50,057 nucleotides of DNA from Planctomycetota bacterium (GCA_016208685.1 JACQXM010000035.1:1-50057); one strand, 5' to 3'. Numbered from the stretch's first letter, positions 8,265 to 17,093 are shown. Program-made: numbers and translations. Notes: generated from the letters alone by a model not told the origin.

Positions 8265-9173
8265 TCAGGCCGACCGGCCGTCCGCGGGAAATGCCTCGGC
8301 CAGTACGTTGAGGAGTCGCCACTGCTCGTCAATGCGGGCGTGCAGCGCGCTGCCGTCAGTGTGGATGCCGGTATAGCGCCGCTGCCCGGCGACATACTGG
8401 TCCACCGGCGTGCCGTCGGGGCGGACGTTAATGCGGTAGCGCACCCCGTCGAACACCTCATACAGCGGGAACAGCCCGCAGCGCACCGCGGCGTCGATGA
8501 GGTCCACGCTCTGCTCCGCTTCCGCCTTCCAGCCCGTGGGACACGGCGAGAGCAGCAGCAGGAACCGGAAGCCGCGCGTCTTACGCGCCACGCGAACCTT
8601 GCGGAGAAAGTCGTCGCGATGGGCAATGGACAGCGTCGCCGCGTAGGGGATGCGGTGCGCGATCATGATCGCCATCATGTCCTTCTTCCGCTCACTCTTA
8701 CCGCGCGGCGTAGTGCTGGTGCGGACCCCCTCCGGCGTGGCGCTGCTGCGCTGCCCGCCGGTGTTGCCGTAGATTTCATTGTCGTAGCAGATATACAGGA
8801 TGTTCTCGTTGCGCTCCGCGGCCGCGGAAAGCGTGGCAATGCCGATGTCGTAGGTGCCGCCGTCGCCGGTCCAGCACACCGTGACCGAGTCCTCGTCGTT
8901 CAGATCGGCAACGGCGCTGATGCCGCTGGCGACGGCCGGCGCGCTGGCGAACGTCGAGGCCGCCGTGGGGGCGCCGTAGGCGCTGGTGGGGAAGGCCCCG
9001 GCGGTAACGATGCCGCAACACGCGGGAATGACCATGAACGGCTTTTCCCCGCCCAGGGCTTCGTCCAGCCAGCGCAGCCCCAGGGACATTCCGCAACCGG
9101 CACAGTTGGTGTTGCCTGGCCGCAGCAGGGCATCGCAGTAGGTCTCCGCGTCGGTTCTTAATGCCACGTTCAC
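8265..9173 (-). CDS. porB: 2-oxoacid (pyruvate):ferredoxin oxidoreductase, beta subunit
   Basis: The thiamine-diphosphate-binding subunit (302 aa) of a multi-subunit pyruvate:ferredoxin oxidoreductase type enzyme, which converts pyruvate and CoA to acetyl-CoA, CO2 and reduced ferredoxin (or runs in reverse). Landmarks are the N-terminal CAGCGMSL pair of Cys and a later CCG for the proximal 4Fe-4S cluster, the ThDP motif GDGGTYDIG and NEIYGNTGGQ, and PCPTGW with the fourth Cys. The GTG at 9173 is favoured because GGAGG lies 7 nt upstream and the GTG overlaps the alpha-subunit stop (GTGA); an ATG at 9191 is also in frame but has no good site. Pyruvate specificity is inferred; other 2-oxoacids are possible. 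Confidence 0.9.
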   Translation of the reverse strand: MNVALRTDAETYCDALLRPGNTNCAGCGMSLGLRWLDEALGGEKPFMVIPACCGIVTAGAFPTSAYGAPTAASTFASAPAVASGISAVADLNDEDSVTVCWTGDGGTYDIGIATLSAAAERNENILYICYDNEIYGNTGGQRSSATPEGVRTSTTPRGKSERKKDMMAIMIAHRIPYAATLSIAHRDDFLRKVRVARKTRGFRFLLLLSPCPTGWKAEAEQSVDLIDAAVRCGLFPLYEVFDGVRYRINVRPDGTPVDQYVAGQRRYTGIHTDGSALHARIDEQWRLLNVLAEAFPADGRSA

Positions 9174-10342
9174 GCGGCCACCTCCTTCCATACGGGATCC
9201 GCCGCCGCCGTTCGACGGGCGAGGTCGTCGATGATTTCATCGATGATCTGCGGCGTTACGTCCCCGCCGCCCAGCCCCACCAGGTAATCCTGCACCAGCA
9301 CGTCGGGCCGGGCGTGAAGGGTCGCGGCGATCTCCTGCCAGAAGATTCCCCCGGAACCCGGCGAGTGGTTGCGATCCAGCACGCCGACGCGCTTCGCCGC
9401 GGCCGTGGCGGCGAGAATCGCCGCGCGTGGGAAGGGGCGAAACAGCTTGCTTTTGATCATGCCGATGCGTTCACCCTTCCTGCGCCGCGCGCCCACCACG
9501 CCGCGAAGTGTGCGCGCCATGGTGTTGCAGGCGACCAGCACCGTTTCCGCATCCGCGGTATGCTCGGCGGAGATGGCCCCGTGCGGGCGGCGGCCGAAGA
9601 CCTTCTCGAATTCGTCAATGGCCTCCGCGAGCACCTGCGGCACCTGCTCCATGGCCTGTTGGATGTCGCGGCGATGACGCTCGGTCTCCCGGGGCCAGGT
9701 AAGTCCGCCGAAGGTGACGGCGTGATCCCGGCGGAGTTGATGCGGCACGCGACAGGCGGGCAGGTAGCGATCGACCTGCGAAAGCTCGGGCAGATCCACG
9801 ACCATCTGGGTGTGCGAGGTGACGAAGCCGTCCATGGCCACCAGCGCGGGCAGCAGCACGCGGGGGTCCTCCGCCACGCGGAAGGCCAGCAGGATGGTGT
9901 CCACCAGGTCCTGGTGCGATTCGGTGTAGAACTGCAACCAGGGAGCGTCGCGGAGCGCCAGGCTGTCACCCTGGTCCACCCAGATGTTCCACGGCGGGCC
10001 CAGGGTGCGGTTCACGGCGATCATCACGATCGGCAGTCGGTAGTAGCCCGCGGCGAAGACGTTCTCCGTCATGTAGGCCAGCCCGTTGGAGGAGCTGGCA
10101 GTGAAGGCCCGGGCTCCGGCAAGCGAGGCTCCGATGCACACGCCCATGGCGCTGTGTTCGGACTCCACGGGAACGATGCGGCCCCGGGTGAAAGAGTAGT
10201 CGCGGAGGAACTCGATGATCTCCGTTTGTGGCGTGATGGGGTAGGCGCCGCCGGCACAGCCGCGGGCGCAGCGGTTGGCCTCGCCGGCAACCGCCAGGGC
10301 ATGCCCGGCGGCGTGATTTCCGGTTACCAGGGCGCGGGGCAT
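9170..10342 (-). CDS. porA: 2-oxoacid (pyruvate):ferredoxin oxidoreductase, alpha subunit
   Basis: The alpha subunit (390 aa), forming with beta the ThDP active site. The N terminus has the conserved AYPITPQTEIIEFL segment, then VESEHSAMGVCIGASLAGARAFTASSSNGLAYM, which binds the pyrimidine ring of ThDP through its Glu; domain II includes VLDRNHSPGSGG. Length is normal for PorA. The ATG at 10342 has AGGAG about 8 nt upstream; the open frame to 10564 lies inside the upstream gene and reads as low-quality sequence. It follows the gamma-GltD-delta fusion gene after 10 bp and overlaps the beta gene by 4 bp, so the three form one operon. No transfer signals are seen. Confidence 0.92.
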   Translation of the reverse strand: MPRALVTGNHAAGHALAVAGEANRCARGCAGGAYPITPQTEIIEFLRDYSFTRGRIVPVESEHSAMGVCIGASLAGARAFTASSSNGLAYMTENVFAAGYYRLPIVMIAVNRTLGPPWNIWVDQGDSLALRDAPWLQFYTESHQDLVDTILLAFRVAEDPRVLLPALVAMDGFVTSHTQMVVDLPELSQVDRYLPACRVPHQLRRDHAVTFGGLTWPRETERHRRDIQQAMEQVPQVLAEAIDEFEKVFGRRPHGAISAEHTADAETVLVACNTMARTLRGVVGARRRKGERIGMIKSKLFRPFPRAAILAATAAAKRVGVLDRNHSPGSGGIFWQEIAATLHARPDVLVQDYLVGLGGGDVTPQIIDEIIDDLARRTAAADPVWKEVAA

Positions 10343-10352
10343 GAAAGCTCTC

Positions 10353-12572
10353 CTATAACTCGGACATATAGATGACACCACGAGGGCAGACGGAGGCGCA
10401 GATGCCGCAACCTTTGCAGAAGCCGTAGTCGAAGCGGTAACCGTCGCCCTCGCGGAGCAGGATCCCCTCCGGGCAGTGATGCAGGCACCGGTCGCAGAAG
10501 TTGCACACGCCGCAGGAGAAACAGCGCTGCGCCTCGGCCGCCGCGGGATGCTCCGTGGGATCATCGGACAGCCCCTGGCGAACCTCGGCGAACGTGTGCA
10601 CGCGCTCGAGGGCGGGCAGCAGCTCCCCGCGCCGCCGCGGGGCCCGGGAGAACACCTGGGTGTGGATGACCTCCGGGCCGGCGACCGGTTCGTCAGGGGG
10701 TGGAAAGAGGTCCTCGCCGGTCAGGGTGCGGTGCGTGTGCCAGGCGCCGGCGCGTCCGCTGCCGATCGCCGCGGTTACCGTTCCCTCGTTGGTGGCCAGA
10801 TCGCCCCCGGCGAAAATCGGACAGCCGCTCAACCCCAGCAGCGACTTGCCCTCGTAGATTTCCGACCCCTCGGGCAGAATCGAGGTGTCGCTGCTCTGGC
10901 CCAGGGCCAGGATCACGCGGTCGCAGGGCACGTCGAACTGGGCGTCCTCGCTGGTGTCGGGGACCGGCCGCGGGCGGCCCGAGGCGTCGGGCTCGCCCAG
11001 CTTCATCCGCTGGCAGGTAAGCACCGGCCCGCAGCCGTCGCGCTGGAGGCGAACCGGCGACACCAGCTCATCGAGCCGCACGTGTTCCTCCAGCGCCTCA
11101 TCGATTTCCTCGGCGATGGCCGGCATCTGGGCCCGCGCGCGACGGTAAACGATGCGTACCTCGCGCGCTCCCAGCCGCCGGGCCGTACGCGCGGCGTCGA
11201 TGGCCGTGTTGCCGCCGCCGATGACGACGATTCGTTCACCCGAAAGACGCACCTTGCCGGAGCGGACGCGGTCGAGAAAGTCGATGCCCTGTTCCACCTG
11301 TATGCCCGCGTCGGCACCGCCGATGTTGAGCGTCTGCGCATTCTGGAGCCCGGTGCCGATAAAGACCGCGGCGAATTCGTGCGTCAGCCGCAGCAGCTCC
11401 GCCCGCCGGATGGTCTGTCCGGTGCGTGCCTCCACGCCGTGCCGCAGAATGTAGTTGATCTCGCGTCCCAGCACGTCGCGCGGGAGGCGGTACTCGGGGA
11501 TGCCTGTGCGCATCACGCCGCCCAGTTCCGAGTCCTTCTCGAAGAGGGTCACCGGGTAACCCAGGCGTGCCAGGTGATAGGCGGCGCTGAGGCCGGCCGG
11601 ACCCGAGCCGACCACCGCAAGGTGCTCGCGACGCCAGGGGCGCGTCGGCTCGGGTTCCGATCCGTGGTCCGCGGCGTACCGTTCCAGCTCGCGGATGTTC
11701 ACCGCTTCGTCGAAGAGCCGACGGTTGCAGGCGTCCATGCAGGGCGCCGGGCACACCCGGCCACAGACTCCCGGTAGAGGCGAGGTCCGCAGCAGGATGG
11801 CCAGCGAGGCATCGGCGTCGTCGCGCCCCAGCGCCTCGACGAACCCCCGGACGTTGTTCCCCGCCGGGCAACCGTGGTTGCAAGGTGGTGTGAGCTGCCG
11901 GCGGTCCGGCTGCTGCGTGGCCCAGCTCCCCGTCTGGATGCGCGGCATGCCTCCCGTTGATTCATCCAGCAGGCCGGCCGCCGGGCCGGACGGCGGCGCC
12001 GCGGACACCTGTTGTGGGACGCCGGGCAGCGTGGCCGTGATGGCCTTCTCGAAGGCCTGGTGCGCCGAAATGCGATTCGCGCCGCCGAACTTCACGGCGG
12101 CCAAGGCTGCGTCAACATCCTCGAGGGTCAGCCCCAAGGCTCGCGCCACCGCGCCCAGCATGGTCGTGTTGACGATCGGCACCGCCCGCGTGCCCAGACC
12201 GTTGGCCACCGCGACGCCGGTAGCGTCGATTGTGGCAACCGAGCGGCCCGCAAAGGTTTCCGCGAATGCCTCGGGGGGTTCGGGCGTGTTCAGAACGAGC
12301 CAACCGCCCGGTTTGAGGCCCGCGAGTACCTTGGGGGCAATCAGCGTTCGATCGAGCACGATGATGTGGTCCGGCGCTCGCACCTGGTTGTGGTTGGTGA
12401 TTTCCTCATCATCGACACGGACGTAGGCCTGCAACGGCGCCCCTGACCGCTCCGCGGCATAAACGCCGAAGGCCTGAACGTATTTGCCGCGCAGGAAATA
12501 CGCGGTGGCGATGAGCTTTGCGAGCGTAACCCCGCCTTGGCCGCCGCGTCCGTAGATGGTGAATTCGATCAT
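10353..12572 (-). CDS. Fusion: POR gamma subunit + GltD/NfnB-type FAD-NAD(P) oxidoreductase + POR delta ferredoxin
   Basis: A 739-residue three-part protein. Residues 1-185 are the gamma subunit of 2-oxoacid:ferredoxin oxidoreductase (GRGGQGGVTLAKL). After a Pro/Ala linker, residues 230-620 match the glutamate synthase small subunit / NfnB family: a Cys set for Fe-S (Cys231, 235, 270, 274, 278, 282), the FAD site VGSGPAGLSAAYHL (321-334), the NAD(P) site GGGNTAIDAARTARRLG (452-468) and the late FAD-contact FAGGDLATNEGTVTAAIGSGR (587-607). Residues 684-732 hold two ferredoxin-like cluster motifs (CFSCGVCNFCDRCLHHCP; CKGCGICASVCP), as in the delta subunit. This arrangement suggests that electrons from 2-oxoacid oxidation pass through ferredoxin-type clusters to FAD and NAD(P). 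It is the first gene of the por operon and lies divergent from a MarR gene. Direction of electron flow is an inference. Confidence 0.92.
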   Translation of the reverse strand: MIEFTIYGRGGQGGVTLAKLIATAYFLRGKYVQAFGVYAAERSGAPLQAYVRVDDEEITNHNQVRAPDHIIVLDRTLIAPKVLAGLKPGGWLVLNTPEPPEAFAETFAGRSVATIDATGVAVANGLGTRAVPIVNTTMLGAVARALGLTLEDVDAALAAVKFGGANRISAHQAFEKAITATLPGVPQQVSAAPPSGPAAGLLDESTGGMPRIQTGSWATQQPDRRQLTPPCNHGCPAGNNVRGFVEALGRDDADASLAILLRTSPLPGVCGRVCPAPCMDACNRRLFDEAVNIRELERYAADHGSEPEPTRPWRREHLAVVGSGPAGLSAAYHLARLGYPVTLFEKDSELGGVMRTGIPEYRLPRDVLGREINYILRHGVEARTGQTIRRAELLRLTHEFAAVFIGTGLQNAQTLNIGGADAGIQVEQGIDFLDRVRSGKVRLSGERIVVIGGGNTAIDAARTARRLGAREVRIVYRRARAQMPAIAEEIDEALEEHVRLDELVSPVRLQRDGCGPVLTCQRMKLGEPDASGRPRPVPDTSEDAQFDVPCDRVILALGQSSDTSILPEGSEIYEGKSLLGLSGCPIFAGGDLATNEGTVTAAIGSGRAGAWHTHRTLTGEDLFPPPDEPVAGPEVIHTQVFSRAPRRRGELLPALERVHTFAEVRQGLSDDPTEHPAAAEAQRCFSCGVCNFCDRCLHHCPEGILLREGDGYRFDYGFCKGCGICASVCPRGVIYMSEL

Positions 12573-12807
12573 AACCCATCACCGCAGCCGTGCTCGGCGA
12601 AAAGCCGGCACCGCGCCGACAGTTCAAGCGCCTCCACCCGCATTGGGCAGCGCCAAACTGGGATTGCCGGGAAGACGCCTTGCAAGTCGCGTACCGCCGG
12701 GCGACGGATCATCGGCGGCGGTACCCAACGGCGCTACGGAAACTCAAACTTGCCCCGACCAGAGGCTTGTCGCGGCGCCGGGATGCCGCTATGGTTGGCG
12801 CGGAATG

Positions 12808-12820
12808 CGGTTTATAACCG
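12808..12820. promoter_or_regulatory. Possible operator: CGGTT-TAT-AACCG palindrome
   Basis: A short inverted repeat with an AT-rich core, CGGTTTATAACCG, overlapping a second palindrome AACCGGTT (12816-12823). It lies in the 263-bp gap between the divergent por operon and the MarR gene, just before the AGGAGA ribosome site of the latter (about 12825-12830). MarR proteins commonly bind such symmetric sites and repress their own gene and a divergent neighbour. That use here is an inference; nothing else in the gap is recognised. Confidence 0.35.
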
Positions 12821-12835
12821 GTTCAGGAGACGAAC

Positions 12836-13438
12836 ATGCCTGGAAGAGCGACGAGTGCCAATAACGGAGTTGACTCGCTTCTTAAAGCCTTGCTGGTGCT
12901 GACCCGAACGGTGGATCACATTCTGGAGGAACGCGCCGCGGCGTCCGTGCAACCCGGCAGCCTATCGGCGTCCAAGCTCCAGGTTCTGCGGCTTTTGGGA
13001 CATCGCGGCCTCCAACCCACGGGGCGGATCGCACGGTTCCTCGCGGTTTCCAAACCTGCCGTCAGCCAGATCATCGACGCCCTGGTGCTGGCCGGCCTGG
13101 TGACGCGCCGACCCAATGAGGTGGACCGGCGCGGGGTCTTCGTCGAACTCAGTAAGCGCGGCCAGAAGAGCTTCCAGGAGATCACCCGGACCCAGCGGCA
13201 TCTGCTGCGCGCGGCGCTGCGGCTTTCGGGGAAAGGAAGCATCTCGGCGTGGACCAACGCCCTGGAGCAGATCATTGTGGGCCTCACTCGCGCCGACCAG
13301 AATTTTCACGACTACTGCCTGCAATGCGGCGCGCATGAGGACAACCGTTGCGTGCTGGTAGGCGGCGACGCGACCTGCATGTTCCTGCAGGAACTAAACG
13401 CCGGCACCAAGCGCCGCCGTACCGCCGCCCGTCGGTAG
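12836..13438 (+). CDS. MarR-family transcriptional regulator with Cys-rich C-terminal tail
   Basis: A 200-residue DNA-binding protein. Residues 30-145 give the winged helix-turn-helix of the MarR family: LQVLRLLGHRGLQPTGRIARFLAVSKPAVSQIIDALVLAGLVTRRPNEVDRRGVFVELSKRG includes the recognition helix and the DRR wing. Beyond the usual end is a tail with C-x2-C-x7-C-x8-C (YCLQCGAHEDNRCVLVGGDATC, split as given) that could bind a metal or Fe-S cluster or sense oxidants, followed by a basic end. AGGAGA lies 6-9 nt before the ATG. It is divergent from the por operon, an oxygen-sensitive Fe-S enzyme, so control of that operon is a reasonable guess. A hairpin with a short T-run follows at 13477. Confidence 0.87.
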   Translation: MPGRATSANNGVDSLLKALLVLTRTVDHILEERAAASVQPGSLSASKLQVLRLLGHRGLQPTGRIARFLAVSKPAVSQIIDALVLAGLVTRRPNEVDRRGVFVELSKRGQKSFQEITRTQRHLLRAALRLSGKGSISAWTNALEQIIVGLTRADQNFHDYCLQCGAHEDNRCVLVGGDATCMFLQELNAGTKRRRTAARR

Positions 13439-13465
13439 GTTCGCAGCCGCAAGGTGCCGGTCCCG

Positions 13466-14860
13466 TTACGCGGGACCCGACCCCACGGTCGGTTTTCGGG
13501 GTAGCAGCGCCACCACCAACAAAAGTGGAATCAGCGGCACGCGGAACCTCGGGTCGACCTGCGGGGCGATCGTGGCCATCAGCGCCAGTGCCGCAGCCAG
13601 CGCGAAGTAAACGTTGCCGAAGCGCAGCCCTCGCGGGCGCCCGAGCCGCCAGAGCACCGCCGCACCTAGGAGCACATACGGTATTCCCTGGAGCGCATAA
13701 CGCGCGCGCCGTTCAGGGACGCCGGCCGGCGGAGCCACAGCGAGATTGATGGGAAACGTCAGATTCTCCACGAACCGCTGGGCGTAGCAGACCAGCGCAC
13801 TCGCCGGGGCCTCCAACAGAATGGTGGACCCTACCCCGCGCAGGGCTTGCGAGATCCGGAACGAATCCAGCCCGGTCCGGTTCCCCTGGGCGAGGTTACG
13901 CCAAGTCAGGCGGGCCCGGTTGGCTTCGGGCAGGTCGGGGAGGCGCCTTTGAAGATCGCGGTCGATCATCTCCCACACGGCATGCGGGTGCTCCACTCGT
14001 GCCGGGTCGGTCGAAAGCTCCAGGTAGCGATCCGCGGTGCGCCCCTGGCGCCAGAGCATCACCTCGGCGGCCTTGAAGTACGCCAGCACCACGCCGCTCT
14101 GATCCGAGAGCGCGAGGTGGCCCGCAACGTCGTAGTTGCGCCAAAGCCACGGCGCCAAGCCGAAGGCGCTCGCCGCCAGGAAGGCGAGCACAAGGTGTCG
14201 AGCGCCACGGCCAGCGCGGCCCGTCTCACCAGGCCTGCGCCGAACCCAGCGCAGCGCGCCGAGCCCGATGGCAAGCGCCAAGAGGATTAGAACAGCGCCG
14301 GGCCAGATCAGAACCAACCACGCCGCTGCCAGCCCGAGCAGGACACACCAGCCCATCAACCGCTCGCGGACGGCCGCATCCCATGCCAGCCAGGCCAGCA
14401 GGAGCACGGTGAGCTGAAGCGTCGTGGAAAGCAGCCAGAGCGAGTAGAACAGTCGATAGGGCTCCAGCAGGAAGCAGACGGCCGCGATCACCGCTCGTAG
14501 CACCGACATGTGCCGCCGGGCAACCAGGTAGACGAGCAGAACGTCGGCGACGGCCAATAGCTGCTGCGCGAACACAAGAACGACCGGGGCATCACCAAAC
14601 AGCACGATCAGCGGCGCCAGTGACAGGGGGTATCCCGGTGTGCGCCAGGTGTCCGGCAGGAAGGGCGCCGCCGTGCTCTGGCTGTAAGCGCCATGTTCCG
14701 CCACGTTCCGGGCGATGCGGTAGTACTCCCCGGCATCAAGAGACTGGAAGGCAAAGGCGGTGAAAGAGCCGGTTCGCCAGTAGGCCGCGGCAAGCACGCC
14801 GGCGTGAACCAGGGCCGCCGCGATCAGCAACAGCAGAAGCGGACGTGCCGGCTGCCTCAT
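13466..14860 (-). CDS. Multi-pass membrane glycosyltransferase, GT39/ArnT-like
   Basis: A polytopic inner-membrane protein of 464 residues with roughly nine to eleven hydrophobic segments. The N-terminal segment is followed by SLDAGEYYRIARNVAEHGAYS and a periplasmic PDTWRTPGYPLSLA, the usual opening of the dolichyl-phosphate-mannose/lipid A arabinosyl transferase-like (GT39, PMT-related) proteins, in which an acidic residue in the first periplasmic loop binds the lipid-linked donor. A long periplasmic loop (about 250-345) holds a WLWRNYDVAGHLALSDQSG segment. The ATG at 14860 starts right before the first membrane segment; the upstream open frame to 15121 overlaps the neighbouring GT2 gene. 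The donor is likely a polyprenyl-phosphate sugar. The same-strand GT2 gene upstream, 118 bp away, may supply it or modify the same glycan. Confidence 0.8.
   Translation of the reverse strand: MRQPARPLLLLLIAAALVHAGVLAAAYWRTGSFTAFAFQSLDAGEYYRIARNVAEHGAYSQSTAAPFLPDTWRTPGYPLSLAPLIVLFGDAPVVLVFAQQLLAVADVLLVYLVARRHMSVLRAVIAAVCFLLEPYRLFYSLWLLSTTLQLTVLLLAWLAWDAAVRERLMGWCVLLGLAAAWLVLIWPGAVLILLALAIGLGALRWVRRRPGETGRAGRGARHLVLAFLAASAFGLAPWLWRNYDVAGHLALSDQSGVVLAYFKAAEVMLWRQGRTADRYLELSTDPARVEHPHAVWEMIDRDLQRRLPDLPEANRARLTWRNLAQGNRTGLDSFRISQALRGVGSTILLEAPASALVCYAQRFVENLTFPINLAVAPPAGVPERRARYALQGIPYVLLGAAVLWRLGRPRGLRFGNVYFALAAALALMATIAPQVDPRFRVPLIPLLLVVALLPRKPTVGSGPA
13477..13496 (+). terminator. Possible intrinsic terminator after the MarR gene
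   Basis: CCGACC (13477-13482), loop CCAC and GGTCGG (13487-13492) are followed by TTTT. Just before it, GGTCCCG (13459-13465) pairs with CGGGACC (13471-13477). The hairpins lie within the last codons of the convergent GT39-like gene, 20-60 bp past the MarR stop. The T-run is short, so strength is uncertain. Confidence 0.4.
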
Positions 14861-14978
14861 GCGACGCAGTGTACACGATTGCCGACCGGGGGTGGCGGCG
14901 CGACGACGGTTTTCGGCACTTACACTTGGGCCCGTGTGCCCTGGGTGCCGCGACCGACCGGGCGTTGCACGCCGGACG

Positions 14979-15740
14979 CTACCCCAGGGCCCGGTCGGCG
15001 AGCAGGCGGCGGTATGCGGGCACTGGATCGGGATATTGTCCGCGCTCCGGCAGATTCCACTTGGCGAAGAGCTTCTCGTTGTCCTCCTGCCCGCGCGACA
15101 GGTCGGCGTTCTTCCGCTCATCGTGGTGTTCGTCGTGACGCACCAGTGCCTGCCGGCAGCCCAGCACTTTCAGCCCTTGCTCGACCTGTATCTTCAGCGA
15201 AAGGTCCGGGTCGAACCCGAAGAAGTAGTAGCGCTCATCCGCAAAGCCCACGCGCTCCAGCAGGCTCCTCCGCAGCAGTCCGAAGTTGGCGTAGGGGTGA
15301 CCCCGTACGTGACAAAGCTCGTAGGAGATCCCGTCCACCTCCACGCGATCCAGCACGTTGCGCTCGCTGTGCCAGTTATGGTAGAAGGCGACCATGCCCA
15401 GGTCCGGCAGATCCGACCGTTCCAGCATGGCAACCGCCGCCTCGACGCCCCCGGCCAGGGGATAGGCATCGTCGTTCAGCCACATGACGTAGTGCCCGGT
15501 GGCGGCACGGAACCCTTTGTTGAAAGCGCGGACCGCTCCCTCGCGGCGGGGCTCGAGGATGACGCGCAGGTCCGGCTGCTCGCCAAGCCATTCGCGCGTT
15601 CCGTCGCCGGAGCCGCCATCGACGACGATCACTTCCCGCGGCAGTCCTACGTTTCGTCGAATGTTGTCAACGCAACGCCGCAGGCGGGGTAAGCGGTTGT
15701 AGGTCGGCACAACGATGGAGACAATACGATCGTGGTTCAT
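14979..15740 (-). CDS. Glycosyltransferase family 2
   Basis: A soluble GT-A glycosyltransferase of 253 residues. The core is complete: VSIVVPTYNRLPRLRRCVDNI at the N terminus, EVIVVDGGSGDGTREWL, then MWLNDDAYPLAGGVEAAV with the metal-binding NDD, and later YYFFGFDPDLSLKI, which resembles the ED/FD acceptor-side motif. There are no membrane segments. The ATG at 15740 has AGGA about 8 nt upstream, and the frame beyond it (to 15896) reads as Arg/Pro-rich non-coding sequence. Pattern is closest to rhamnosyl/galactosyl transferases of surface polysaccharides, but the sugar is not known. It sits 118 bp upstream of the GT39-like gene. Confidence 0.9.
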   Translation of the reverse strand: MNHDRIVSIVVPTYNRLPRLRRCVDNIRRNVGLPREVIVVDGGSGDGTREWLGEQPDLRVILEPRREGAVRAFNKGFRAATGHYVMWLNDDAYPLAGGVEAAVAMLERSDLPDLGMVAFYHNWHSERNVLDRVEVDGISYELCHVRGHPYANFGLLRRSLLERVGFADERYYFFGFDPDLSLKIQVEQGLKVLGCRQALVRHDEHHDERKNADLSRGQEDNEKLFAKWNLPERGQYPDPVPAYRRLLADRALG

Positions 15741-15908
15741 GCGTTGATCCTCGCGGGGGCGCGCTGGCGGGCGGTCTCGTCCCCCTATGGCGCGGGACAA
15801 CCCACCGTGCCCCGGACGAGCTCCCGGCTCGCCTTCACCCATATCGGTCGGCGCCGGGGTGGGCCTGCGGCTTCGATCGCGAGGAACGATTCGCACGAGG
15901 CAACGACC

Positions 15909-17093
15909 ATGCGAGTAAGTTCGTCAGTAATCGGATCGGGCTGCCATCGTGTGCCCGCTGCCGGACGTGCCCGGGGTCGGGGCGTGCGGGCGGCGCTGGG
16001 CCTGCTGGCCCTTTTCAGCACCACGGCGGTGGCGCCGCGGCACCTGGCGGCCCAGACACCGGAAACCGCGGGCGACGCCACGGCCGCCACCACAAAGCCC
16101 GCGACCCCGCCCGAAGGGCTCTGGCCCACGCCCAAGATGCTCCATTCCATGCTCGACCGCTGGGCCATCTTCCTGGGCGAGGAGTACGAGCTGGACGAAT
16201 CTCAACGCGAGGCGGTGCGTCGTGAGGTACACGAGCGCTGGAGCCGTTTCCTCACCGAACACCGGCCCGCGCTCCAGCCGCTGGCCAACGAGTTCCTTGA
16301 GATGCGGATGGACTCCGCACCACCAAGCAAGGAGGCCGTCCAGGCATGGGCCAAACGCGCCACGCCCCTCTTCGACGAAATCCGGCAGGAACTTTCGGCG
16401 GGGAACGAGGAGTTCCGTAAGGTGCTCAAGCCGGCGCAGCGCGCCAGGTTCGAGGTCGACGCCATGCAGTTCGGCGCCGGCTTGCAGTTTGCGGAGCAGC
16501 GCCTGAAGAAATGGGAGTCCGGCGAGTACGAACCGGAGGAGCTCTGGCGGCCGCCCGGGGCTCGTCGGGACCGGTCGGCCGATGACGACGACGACCGTGG
16601 TGAGTCCTGGCGCGAGCGCCGCCAGCGCCGTCGCGAGGAGCGCCGCAAACGCCTCGCCGAACAGAAGGCCGCCGAGGAGGGCGCCGCCGAAGCTAAGGGG
16701 CTTGCGGTTGCCGAAGAAACCGATCAGATCAGTCGTGAGATCAAGACCTGGGAGCAGTACGTCGAGGATTTTGCCCGCCGTTACAACCTGGACGACGGGC
16801 AGCGGACGGCCGCCCTCTCGTGCATCAGCGAGTTGAAGGAGCGCGCCATCGCACACCGTGATCGTCGCAAGGACGACATCACGAGGCTGGAGCAGCGCAT
16901 CCGGAGCAACTCCGGAAGCACGGAGGAGCTGGCGGACATTCGGAAGGCGTTGATGGAGCTCTACGGTCCCATCGACGAGATGTTTCGGGAGCTCCAGCGC
17001 CGGATGGAGGCCATCCCGACTGCCGCCCAGCGCGCCGCGGCCTCGCCCGAGGCAACTCCGAAGCGCGACATGGCTTCCGAAAACGGAAGCTGA
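15909..17093 (+). CDS. Secreted charged protein with two LDxxQ-type helical modules
   Basis: I do not recognise a named family. The 394-residue protein starts with a long signal peptide (hydrophobic LGLLALFSTTAVA, probable cleavage near AAQ, residue about 47). Two similar helical regions follow (about 80-200 and 280-375). The first has YELDESQREAVRREV and later LKPAQRARFE; the second has YNLDDGQRTAALSCI and later IPTAAQRAAA. This spacing of an LDxxQ pair resembles Spy/CpxP-type periplasmic chaperones with LTxxQ repeats, here duplicated. Between them lies a very charged linker (RDRSADDDDDRGE, then an Arg/Glu-rich helix, possibly coiled coil). GAGG stands about 8 nt before the ATG at 15909. The PQQ-propeller gene follows 116 bp later on the same strand. 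Confidence 0.7.
   Translation: MRVSSSVIGSGCHRVPAAGRARGRGVRAALGLLALFSTTAVAPRHLAAQTPETAGDATAATTKPATPPEGLWPTPKMLHSMLDRWAIFLGEEYELDESQREAVRREVHERWSRFLTEHRPALQPLANEFLEMRMDSAPPSKEAVQAWAKRATPLFDEIRQELSAGNEEFRKVLKPAQRARFEVDAMQFGAGLQFAEQRLKKWESGEYEPEELWRPPGARRDRSADDDDDRGESWRERRQRRREERRKRLAEQKAAEEGAAEAKGLAVAEETDQISREIKTWEQYVEDFARRYNLDDGQRTAALSCISELKERAIAHRDRRKDDITRLEQRIRSNSGSTEELADIRKALMELYGPIDEMFRELQRRMEAIPTAAQRAAASPEATPKRDMASENGS

Noticed and set aside
12590..12864. Short plus-strand frames in the gap before the MarR gene
   Set aside because: They overlap the MarR start or have no ribosome sites, and no family features are seen.
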